Assembly (NCBI GenBank): GCA_009746045.1
Contig: RPFO01000078.1
Coordinates: forward strand, 1,397,107 to 1,461,106
Source: Mesostigma viride
Taxonomy: Eukaryota; Streptophyta; Mesostigmatophyceae; Mesostigmatales; Mesostigmataceae
Direction: 5' to 3'
DNA: 64,000 nt
The notes beneath the pieces were generated by a model. That model ran no database searches and was not told the origin of the DNA. It worked only from the letters and a program-made list of their open reading frames with translations. Positions 9,591 to 21,500 of the stretch are shown here, piece by piece (within the stretch, counting starts at the first letter, position 1; the number at the start of each line of letters is the position of its first letter). The position numbers and the translations under genes were made by a program.

Positions 9591-12500
9591 CTCTTGTTCC
9601 GCGAATCCCAGCAGTTTGGCCGATGAAGATTGACCTTCAAAAGCAGCTGGGGAACCTGCGACTGTACCAGTTGCCAACCAGTAAGCACGTACGTTGGTGT
9701 GCATTGCTTGAGTGGGCATCATTTACAAGAGCACACATTTACAGGTAAAATCGAGCCAGGATCATGTTGGCAATCTAACCCTCCCTCGACCAAACGTGTC
9801 GGGTGACAAGCTCAGGTAGGCAAAGCAAAGCATTTCCATCCCGACTGTCCTGTCTTTTTCCAATATTTGGCGGCACGTAGTTGGGATGGCCGCCATTACA
9901 AAGTATAGTTGGGATGGAAAAATAGCTCATGCTTCACTGCTCCCTGCTGTGTGTCCGCAACTGGCAGTCTGTATGTGCGTGTGAGGAATGACGGTGGATG
10001 CGCGCGAGGGGTGCAAAGTGGGTGGTAGCGGCATAGGGGGGGCCAAAGGCACAGCATGGCCCGGTCTCTCTGCGTACGCCTGTGAATGCATGCCTATCCG
10101 AGAACTTGAGAGACGCGCGCTCATGAGACAAGGCGTTCACCATGGCGGCTGCCTGCAGGGACCATGGAAAAAAAGAGGCACTTGTAGATGGGAGGAGAAG
10201 GATTGCACAGTAACTAGTGACAGTGACAAGCAGGAACTCACCAGCAGGAGTCAAGCTGGTGACCGGAGAGAAGAGGAAGTAGGTGCGGCGGAGGCCCAGG
10301 TCGATGCCAGGGAAAACCCCGCTACCCCGTAGCCCAGCCACATCATCCGAAAATGCCCTATCCGGTGTGCCTGCTGAGGTGTCCCAGGGAGGGCTGATCC
10401 TGGCCAGCCAGCCGGCCGCCCGGGTCACTGCCCGGCCATTCCTGCCACTACTGCTACCGTCACCCCCACTGCCACTGCTTTTGCCGCTGGCGCTGGTATT
10501 AATTTTACTGATGCTGCTGTCGGTGCTGGTGCTGCTCGCGAGGGTCATGATTGGCACGCCTGCAGCATACGCCCTCACGAGGCACTGCGTGACCAGATCA
10601 TTCCACTCCTCCCGTGAATAGGCCCCCCGGTCGCTCTTGGGCCCCACGCCATGCTTCCCCCCCGTGGCCCTTGTGCTGGTGGACGCGTGCGCCGGGAAGG
10701 GGGGGCACAGGAAGACCACCTCCCCGTCCCGCAGCAGAGTGGCGCAGTTGGCGGGTGTCAGGGGCAGCCCTCCCATCCCGTGGAAAAAGCGCGCCTGGTC
10801 CCACGCGCTCTCCTCAGGGGACGTCGGCAGCAGCGCTAGGGGATCCGGCAAGGAGAGGCCTGCGGCGGTACGGCGTAAGGCGGAGCGCGCGCCGCCGAAG
10901 AGGACCGATCGGAATCGAAGGGGGCTGTTGTCCGGCACGGGGGCGGCCGCCGAGGAGGAGGAGAGGAGGGACGGATGCAAGAGGCAGCGGGGCAGCAGGC
11001 CGCGCTCTTGGAAGAGGCGTTTCACGACCAGCGCGATGTCTTGAGGGGGCATGGATGCATCGGGCAGGACAAGGAGGGGGCCCCAACGGGGAACCCCGGC
11101 AAGGCCTTGGATGACCCGCGGGCGACGTCGCTTGCTGCTGCTGCTGCTGCTGCTGGTAGTGGTGGCGGTGGTGGTAGTGGTGATGGTGGTGGTGGTGGTG
11201 GTGGTGGCGGTGGCGGTGTTTGTACTTGTGTTTGTGGTCGTGCTGGTACTCTTGGAGTCGGCATAGCCAGCAGAGCTTGTCAGCGTATCGACGTGGCCGC
11301 CTGCGACACCCCTTGATCCGACAACGCCAGATGCAATGCTGGCCACGCCACCATTACTGCCGTTGCCAGCACTTAACCCGTCAGTGCTCTTGGCACCGCT
11401 GGGTTTGCCTAGGCTTGCTCGGTCGCTGTCGATGCCAGTACTGCTATTACTGCTCCTACTGGATCCTGTCACCCCCTTCACCTTCATGGACAGGAACACA
11501 GGGCTGGTGGCCCACTCCTGCCACCGCAAGAACCCGCTGAGCTCCGCCACCTTCTTGGCCGAGGGGCGGGGGAATGCTGATGGTATGGGCGCGACGCCCG
11601 CCCACTTGAGCCGTTCGGGGACGACGTCAGTGGTCCTGGCGCTGCGGGCTCTGCCAGAATTCGCAGCGGTGCCGCTCGGTGGGCCTTGTTTCGCGCCGCT
11701 GGCGCCTGGTGACTTGTGATGGCCATCGCTACCCCCGTGGTCGGGGGCATGTGTGGTGGCTGAGTGACTGGTGCTAGTTTGCGCGGTATTGGTAGCGCTA
11801 ACGGGGGTATTGCTGCTTGCATTGGCACCGTGGCTGCTGGTGGGTAGCCCAGATCCTCCCGGGGGGGTCCGCGCCAGCGTCTCTTCCAATTTCTTCCACG
11901 TCGGCACACCGGCCTCTTGCTGTGTCCCGTTGAGGCTGCCCTCACCGACGTGGGCTGTGGGCCTGGGTTGGTTGGCCCTGGTCGCTGCCATGGGGGCGGC
12001 ATGGGTGGTCAGTGTGGCCTCCAGGAACCCGCTCTGCTCCATGATGCGCAGCACGTCCACGCCGTCCTCCTGGGATGCGCCCAGGCGACAGGAACGGGAG
12101 AAGAGAAACAACAAAGGAGCGATGACAGGGTCGCGATGAGAGGGGGGCGATGGGAGGGGGGCGATGAGAGGGGGGCGATGAGAGGGGGGCGATGAGAGGG
12201 GGTCGATGAGAGGGGGTCGATGAGAGGGGGTCGATGAGAGGGGGGCGATGCGAGGGGAGAGAGGGATGGCAAGGGGTGAGAGGCGGGGGAGAAATACTAG
12301 AAGCGATGAGGAGGAGAGACAAGTGACAAAGATGACGAGAGGAAGAGGACGGAGAAGTGGGGGTGAGGAAAGGAGCAAGCGAGAAGCGTGTTGACAAAAG
12401 GGTAACGTCAAACGTGCACACCCCGTGACCAACGAAGGAAAGCATGCAGGCGTTCCAGTGTCCAGTACGTCGCTAACAAACCTGACTATATTCACTATGT

Positions 12501-15500
12501 TTGGTTCGTTCGATGGTTTGGGTGGCTGAGATGCTGCAGGATGGGGTTGCTAATCGGCGTAACGAGCAGTGGCACACAGACAAGTGAAATTACAGACTAC
12601 AGACCAACGCACGGCTATCCTGCCATATTCTAGCATGGATGACCAAGGGGTTCATGTCCCTGCCAACAACTTGACAGGTGCAAGAAGAAACATGCAGCAT
12701 CTCGGTAACATATCCAGCGCATTTGGCACGGGAGACCGGCTGTCGCATGCAGAGCAAAGAGCTCCTCATACCCTGCAAGGCATTGAGGAGACATGAGGGA
12801 CGTGGCCTACTATACACCGGTCTTGCCCAGAAGAGATCCTACTGAGATCCTGTACCATGTAGGTGACTGTACCAGCCACTTTGCCTCCTCACCATGAGCG
12901 CGGCATGACCGCTGGACGGGAGCTTGACCACCTGGCAGTTGGGCATGACCTGGCGCAGGCGTTCGCCCTCCTCCACGGATGGCAGCAAGAGGTCTTGCGT
13001 GCTGTCAAAATGCAGCAGGTGGGAGCATTATGGATCGCCAGGGCAGCTAGCCCGACCCACCAGATCAACCAGAGCAACAAGTCCGGGGGTAGGGCGAGCC
13101 TGTGAAGTTCACAGGCTCGCCCTACTAGTGTGAAGACAGAGCCCGGGAGGCAGACACGGGTACTACCACAAGAAGATGTTTCGAGGGGGCAACTAACCCG
13201 TTTGCCCTTTTTCTGGCAACTGACCATCCATCCAGCCAAGGGGAATCAAGGGATATGTCACGGCGATTATCAAGCAGGCCTACACGGGGCGAAGTAATGG
13301 GAGGCTTTTCCTTCCTCCCCTCGTGCGGCACATATACAGTTCCGCAGTACCTACTTGCCCATCAGCATATGCGGGGTCCTGCTGTGGCCTGCCCATTGTA
13401 GTACAAGAGAAGCAAGGGCACCCTCCCTCCCTCCTCGTGTCCAGGGGCTTATTGGCACCTTTATTGGCACCCATGCGACGCAGTCACGTGCTTTTGATGA
13501 ACTTATCAGCAAAAAAAACTTATTGACTGGGGCTAGTCAATCACACGCATCTGCCTGCCACACCGCCATCACCACACACATAGCACCGACCTGGCCAGCA
13601 CCAGCGTCTTCACGCGCACGGTGGGCAGCAGCGGGTTCACTCTCCGCACCGCATCCGTCAGCAACAGCATGCGCCAGTCCCAGGTCTCGGGCGGAAGCAG
13701 GTCGGGCAGTGCCTGGAGCCGTGTGGCGTGACAGTCGCAAGTATTCAAATGGAACCGCAGGGATCCCACGCACAGGAGCACGGCGTTGCAAGTGCCCAGG
13801 ACAAGATCAGAGCAAGGCACAACAATTACGATAGGTACCTTACTAGAAACACCTGAGAGAAGCTAGTAAACATCAAAATAGTCATAACAACAAGCTTGTA
13901 GACTCTATAAGGTTAAGAAATTATAATTTTATTCTTATAGATTGTCCTGCGGGTGTTGATGTAGGTTTTGTAAACGCTGTAAAATAACAACAGGACTTGA
14001 AGAAAGAATTCACATTCACGCGCTTAAGTGGGGCTGTTTTCAGGATCCATTTGGGATAGTAAGAAGCGTCGAGATCTTATGAAGCGGAAAATAGCCCACC
14101 CAAATACCACCCAGTGACATATCAATGAGACAACCCTAATCATATGGTCACTACGCGCTCAAGCTGATGAAATGCAACCACAGATACTTGATGATAATCA
14201 AGAGGCTATGATTAGAGAGCTGGAGGGCGACAAGATGTCAGAGGCCGCTGGTGTCAAGCATGTGACAGTGTCCAGCACCGCTCCCCTCTGCCCTCTCCCC
14301 TCTCCGCTCCCCCCTCTCTCCTCTCCCCTCTCCCCTCTCCCCTCTCCCCTCTCCCCTCTCCCTCTCCCCTCTCCCCTCTCCCTCTCCCCTCTCCTCTCCC
14401 TCTCCCTCTCCCCTCTCCCCTCTCCCCTCTCCCCTCTCCCCTCTCCCCTCTCCCCTCTCCCCTCTCCCCTCTCCCCTCTCCTCTCTCCTCTCTCCCCTCT
14501 CCCCTTTCCCCTCTCTCCACTCGCCTCTCCCCTCGCATTCTGCATCCAGACAATGGCAGCCCCCCTGACCTGGACCAGGCCACCATATTCGAGCAGTTGA
14601 AGAGGGGGAAATTTAAACAACCTTCAATAGGCTAGGAGCTGGAAGGTGACCAAGATGGTCAAGGGTGACAAGCAACAGTAGACCACGGTTTCAAGCACGT
14701 GACAATGACCAGCCAATAGGCCTCCCACCGCTCACCTCTCATCCCTCACCTATGCGATGCCAGCGCCCCTCACCTGCACCAGGCCACCGAACTTAAGCAG
14801 CTCGTTGATCACCCCCGACGCAAAGTCCCGCAGCGAGTCGCGCGCGGTGTCCTCCACCTGGCCCGCCGCCACGTCGAGCGCCCGCCCTGCGGATGCAAGG
14901 TTTGTGAATAACGGATGGGCACAAGTGGGCCGCCGATGAGGAAACTTGGCATTAGGCAGCAATAAAATGAAATGATAAGGATGAGCAAGGTGATGGCTAT
15001 TCAGCGGCTGATAGAAACTTGGCATTAGGGAGCAATAAAATGAAATGATAAGGATGAGCAAGGTGATGGCTATTCAGCGGCTGCCCGGCGTGCCATTGCA
15101 TCAGCAGCTACTGAGATGGATTATATGCCAGCGCTCCGCAATGCAAGCACATTAACAACACCATCAAGCATGTACGCCTACCCAATAAGTCGATGACACA
15201 CAGATGAAATACGGTGGCCTGGCTGATCCACAGGACGCGTGTTGGACTGCTGGATAGCGAACGCAGTTTAGGTGAACACGGACCCCACACGATCCGAATG
15301 AAACAAGCCCGAACGTGCGCAAACATGCCACGCATGCATACTGGGAAGAGGCACGAACACAACCCCTACCGACATGGGGAGTAGCACCAGCTAGGTCGCC
15401 TACCAACAAAGGGCAGCCAAGATCAAACCAAACCACCTACGCACAAAGGGCAGCCAAGATCAAACCAAATCACCTACCCACAAAGGGCAGCCAAGATCAA

Positions 15501-18500
15501 ACCAAATCACCTACCCACAGAGGGCAGCCAAGATCAAACCAAATCACCTACCCACAAAGGGCAGCCAAGATCAAACCAAATCACCTACCCACAGAGGGCA
15601 GCCAAGACCAAACCAAATCACCTACCCACAGAGGGCAGCCAAGATCAAACCAAATCACCTACACCCAGAGGGCAGCCAAGATCAAACCAAATCACCTACA
15701 CACCAAGGGGAGCCAAGATCAAACCAAATCACCTACCCACAAAGGGCAGCCAAGATCAAACCAAATCACCTACCCACAGAGGGCAGCCAAGATCAAACCA
15801 AATCACCTACACACAGAGGGCAGCCAAGACCAAACCAAATCACCTACCCACACAGGGCAGCCAAGATCAAACCAAATCACCTACACACCAAGGGGAGCCA
15901 AGACCAAACCAAATCACCTACCCACAAAGGGCAGCCAAGATCAAACCAAATCACCTACCCACAGAGGGCAGCCAAGACCAAACCAAATCACCTACCCACA
16001 GAGGGCAGCCAAGATCAAACCAAATCACCTACACCCAGAGGGCAGCCAAGACCAAACCAAATCACCTACCCACAGAGGGCAGCCAAGATCAAACCAAATC
16101 ACCTACCCACAGAGGGCAGCCAAGATCAAACCAAATCACCTACACACCAAGGGGAGCCAAGATCAAACCAAATCACCTACCCACAGAGGGCAGCCAAGAT
16201 CAAACCAATTCACCTACCCACAGAGGGCAGCCAAGACCAAACCAAATCACATACCCACAGAGGGCAGCCAAGATCAAACCAAATCACCTACACACCAAGG
16301 GGAGCCAAGATCAAACCAAATCACCTACCCACAAAGGGCAGCCAAGATCAAACCAAATCACCTACCCACAGAGGGCAGCCAAGACCAAACCAAATCACCT
16401 ACCCACAGAGGGCAGCCAAGATCAAACCAAATCACCTACACCCAGAGGGCAGCCAAGACCAAACCAAATCACCTACCCACAGAGGGCAGCCAAGATCAAA
16501 CCAAATCACCTACCCACAGAGGGCAGCCAAGATCAAACCAAATCACCTACACACCAAGGGGAGCCAAGATCAAACCAAATCACCTACCCACAGAGGGCAG
16601 CCAAGATCAAACCAATTCACCTACCCACAGAGGGCAGCCAAGACCAAACCAAATCACATACCCACAGAGGGCAGCCAAGATCAAACCAAATCACCTACAC
16701 CCAGAGGGCAGCCAAGACCAAACCAAATCACCTACCCACAGAGGGCAGCCAAGATCAAACCAAATCACCTACCCACAGAGGGCAGCCAAGATCAAACCAA
16801 ATCACCTACACACCAAGGGGAGCCAAGATCAAACCAAATCACCTACCCACAGAGGGCAGCCAAGATCAAACCAATTCACCTACCCACAGAGGGCAGCCAA
16901 GACCAAACCAAATCACATACCCACAGAGGGCAGCCAAGATCAAACCAAATCACCTACACACCAAGGGGAGCCAAGATCAAACCAAACCACCTACCCACAC
17001 AGGGCAGCCAAGACCAAACCAAATCACCTACCCACAGAGGGCAGCCAAGATCAAACCAAATCACCTACACCCAGAGGGCAGCCAAGACCAAACCAAATCA
17101 CCTACCCACAGAGGGCAGCCAAGATCAAACCAAATCACCTACCCACAGAGGGCAGCCAAGATCAAACCAAATCACCTACACACCAAGGGGAGCCAAGATC
17201 AAACCAAATCACCTACCCACAGAGGGCAGCCAAGATCAAACCAATTCACCTACCCACAGAGGGCAGCCAAGACCAAACCAAATCACATACCCACAGAGGG
17301 CAGCCAAGATCAAACCAAATCACCTACACACCAAGGGGAGCCAAGATCAAACCAAATCACCTACCCACAAAGGGCAGCCAAGATCAAACCAAATCACCTA
17401 CCCACAGAGGGCAGCCAAGATCAAACCAAATCACCTACACACAGAGGGCAGCCAAGACCAAACCAAATCACCTACCCACACAGGGCAGCCAAGATCAAAC
17501 CAAATCACCTACACACCAAGGGGAGCCAAGACCAAACCAAATCACCTACCCACAAAGGGCAGCCAAGATCAAACCAAATCACCTACCCACAGAGGGCAGC
17601 CAAGATCAAACCAAATCACCTACCCACAGAGGGCAGCCAAGATCAAACCAAACCACCTACCCACAGAGGGCAGCCAAGATCAAACCAAATCACCTACCCA
17701 CAGAGGGCAGCCAAGATCAAACCAAATCACCTACCCACAGAGGGCAGCCAAGACCAAACCAAATCACCTACCCACACAGGGCAGCCAAGATCAAACCAAA
17801 CCACCTACCCACAGAGGGCAGCCAAGATCAAACCAAATCACCTACCCACAGAGGGCAGCCAAGATCAAACCAAACCACCTACCCACAAAGGGCAGCCAAG
17901 ACCAAGCCAAATCACCTACCCACAGAGGGCAGCCAAGACCAAACCAAATCACCTACCCACAAAGGGCAGCCAAGACCAAACCAAATCACCTACCCACAAA
18001 GGGCAGCCAAGACCAAACCAAATCACCTACCCACAAAGGGCAGCAGCACGGTGGGTGCGGCCGCGTACACAGGCTTGCGCACTGCGTCGTCGAGGTTCAT
18101 CAGCAGAGGGAGCACGGTGGGCAGAGGCGTGCGGTCCACCGACGTGGCTGTGGGATGGAGGGGAGGACAAGGGCAACGGGGGGCAGGTGAGGGCATTAGG
18201 GGGGAGGTGAGGGCAGTAGATGGCAGGTGAGGGCAGTAGGGGGCAGGTGAGGGCAGTAGGGGGAAGGTGAGGGCAGTAGGGGGAAGGTGAGGGCAGTACG
18301 GGGCAGGTGAGGGCAGTAGGGGGGCCAGGCAGTGGAGCCTGATAAGGGCAGTATGGGGCCGGCAGAGAGGATCAGGGGCAGGTAGGTGGGCTGTACAATG
18401 CGTGGGCACAAGTGGAGTGGCCAGGCAGCTGAGTGGCCAAGCGCTCGGGTGGTAGAATGGGTGGGCGGGCATGCTGTGGCGCAATGGTGGAATGCCGTAT

Positions 18501-21500
18501 AGGGTTAGGTTGCAGTGAGGGGCGTGAGAGGGGGGGAGGAGAGAGAGGGCTAATGGGCAGGGAGAGGGATTTTACAGGGTTTCGTGAGACTTCCCTGAAG
18601 CTGAAGGCTTCCTTCAAAGATTGCTGCACTTACATAGAACCTTGGACTGACACGTCTAGAAGCAGCAAAGGCAACAGGTGCAAAGACTCTCGCATGCTAC
18701 CCGGTGCGATTTGTCTCCTGCGAAACCTCCCTCCCCCAGCAGGCGTTCCCGATGTTTACTTGATCCCCTCATTCGTCACATTCCCAACATTCCCTTGCAA
18801 TCCGCTCCCAGGGCTGACGAGCCCCCGCACCACACCCACCAGGGTTGACGAGCACAAGGCCAGCCAACAGGCCCTGCACGGCGGGCTCCAGGGCTACCGC
18901 CAGAGTGAGCACGGCGCCAAAGGATTCGCAGATGATGAGGATGGGGCGTGACGGATGCCTCTCTTTCTCGCGCACCAGCTCCGACACTACCACGTCCATC
19001 AGGCCTGTGCGGATGTGGTGGCGCGAGGAGTGGGCGATAGATCAATAAAATTGGATCATATGGAGCTCCGGCACTGCCTCGGCCATCAGGATGAGGGCAT
19101 AGAGCAGGCAACATAATCCATATAAACAAATTAATCACTTTGACTTAATCAACTAACGAATCAATTAAGGGGGAGACTCCCCGTGGAGTCATCAGTTCCA
19201 CAGTCTCTAAAGGGGACCGGCTTCCCTAAAAAAGATTTCCGGATGATAGTGCGCCAAAATCAGGAAATTATATGTCGGAACTCGGATGGCTTTGTCCCCT
19301 GCGGTGGTACTAAGGAGCGTGTGTGCTTGACGTGCCACACACGTACTAATGGATGTAGGAAGTGGCCAAACGCAGGAGTGAAGGGCCGGCCACAGGATGT
19401 GATGCCCGGCCCCGTTCTCGTTTGACTCCCAAAACTTTTTGTCTCATATCCAACTGGCAGCATATCCACTGGCAGCATATCCAACTGGCAGCCACAGTTT
19501 CGTTTGTCAGTTGCGTGCGTGTACCAAAGCCACGAGTTTATTCGTCAGTTACGGATATGCGTGGTTCCCAAGTTGATGAGCATGCATGCATCGACTATCA
19601 CTGCCTGCCTCCGGCTCATTCCCAGTGCCTATAGGTGGGAGAAGAACGGAGACGCTTCCAAGGGAAGCTGGAGAGCCGGAGAGACTGCGTTCCTGTTGCG
19701 TCTACAGGGAAGAGAGTCAGAGCATGGGTGTGCTGCGAGAGAAGGAGAGCTGGGTGTGGCAAACAGCAAGGGCATAATAGACCACGAGAAGACTGGCTCA
19801 CCTTGGAACGTTGTTCGGTTGGCCAGCGGTACGGTGAGGGGCATAATAGACCACGCGAGGACTGGCTCACCTTGGAACGTTGTTCGGTTGGCCAGCGGTA
19901 CGGTGAGGGGCATAATAGACCACGAGAGGACTGGCTCACCTTGGAACGTTGTTCGGTTGGCCAGCGGTACGGTGAGGGGCATAATAGACCACGAGAGGAC
20001 TGGCTCACCTTGGAACGTTGTTCGGTTGGCCAGCGGTACGGTGAGGGGCATAATAGACCACGCGAGGACTGGCTCACCTTGGAACGTTGTTCGGTTGGCC
20101 AGCGGTACGGTGAGGGGCATAATAGACCACGCGAGGACTGGCTCACCTTGGAACGTTGTTCGGTTGGCCAGCGGTACGGTGAGGGGCATAATAGACCACG
20201 AGAGGACTGGCTCACCTTGGAACGTTGTTCGGTTGGCCAGCGGTACGGTGAGGGGCATAATAGACCACGCGAGGACTGGCTCACCTTGGAACGTTGTTCG
20301 GTTGGCCAGCGGTACGGTGAGGGGCATAATAGACCACGCGAGGACTGGCTCACCTTGGAACGTTGTTCGGTTGGCCAGCGGTACGGTGAGGGGCATAATA
20401 GACCACGCGAGGACTGGCTCACCTTGGAACGTTGTTCGGTTGGCCAGCGGTACGGTGAGGGGCATAATAGACCACGAGAGGACTGGCTCACCTTGGAACG
20501 TTGTTCGGTTGGCCAGCGGTACGGTGAGGGGCATAATAGACCACGCGAGGACTGGCTCACCTTGGAACGTTGTTCGGTTGGCCAGCGGTACGGTGAGGGG
20601 CATAATAGACCACGCGAGGACTGGCTCACCTTGGAACGTTGTTCGGTTGGCCAGCGGTACGGTGAGGGGCATAATAGACCACGCGAGGACTGGCTCACCT
20701 TGGAACGTTGTTCGGTTGGCCAGCGGTACGGTGAGGGGCATAATAGACCACGCGAGGACTGGCTCACCTTGGAACGTTGTTCGGTTGGCCAGCGGTACGG
20801 TGAGGGGCATAATAGACCACGAGAGGACTGGCTCACCTTGGAACGTTGTTCGGTTGGCCAGTGGTACGGTGAGGGGCATAATAGACCACGAGAGGACTGG
20901 CTCACCTTGGAACGTTGTTCGGTTGGCCAGCGGTACGGTGAGGGGCATAATAGACCACGCGAGGACTGGCTCACCTTGGAACGTTGTTCGGTTGGCCAGC
21001 GGTACGGTGAGGGGCATAATAGACCACGAGAGGACTGGCTCATCTTGGAACGTTGTTCGGTTGGCCAGCGGTACGGTGAGGGGCATAATAGACCACGAGA
21101 GGACTGGCTCACCTTGGAACGTTGTTCGGTTGGCCAGCGGTACGGTGAGGGGCATAATAGACCACGCGAGGACTGGCTCACCTTGGAACGTTGTTCGGTT
21201 GGCCAGCGGTACGGTGAGGGGCATAATAGACCACGAGAGGACTGGCTCACCTTGGAACGTTGTTCGGTTGGCCAGCGGTACGGTGAGGGGCATAATAGAC
21301 CACGCGAGGACTGGCTCACCTTGGAACGTTGTTCGGTTGGCCAGCGGTACGGTGAGGGGCATAATAGACCACGAGAGGACTGGCTCACCTTGGAACGTTG
21401 TTCGGTTGGCCAGCGGTACGGTGAGGGGCATAATAGACCACGAGAGGACTGGCTCACCTTGGAACGTTGTTCGGTTGGCCAGCGGTACGGTGAGGGGCAT

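Noticed and set aside
9934-10241. C-terminal extension of exon 8 as an unspliced frame
   Set aside because: A GTGAGT donor follows the last family-like residues, and the next exon joins in phase. The remaining residues have no coding character.
14198-14620. Gly-Glu-Arg-rich minus-strand frame and Pro-Leu-Ser plus-strand frame
   Set aside because: These are by-products of the CT-rich microsatellite in intron 5.
15315-18230. 971-codon plus-strand open frame of repeated peptides
   Set aside because: It is the antisense of the 37-bp intronic array. It is open only because the unit lacks stops in that direction, and it repeats the same 37 residues every three units.
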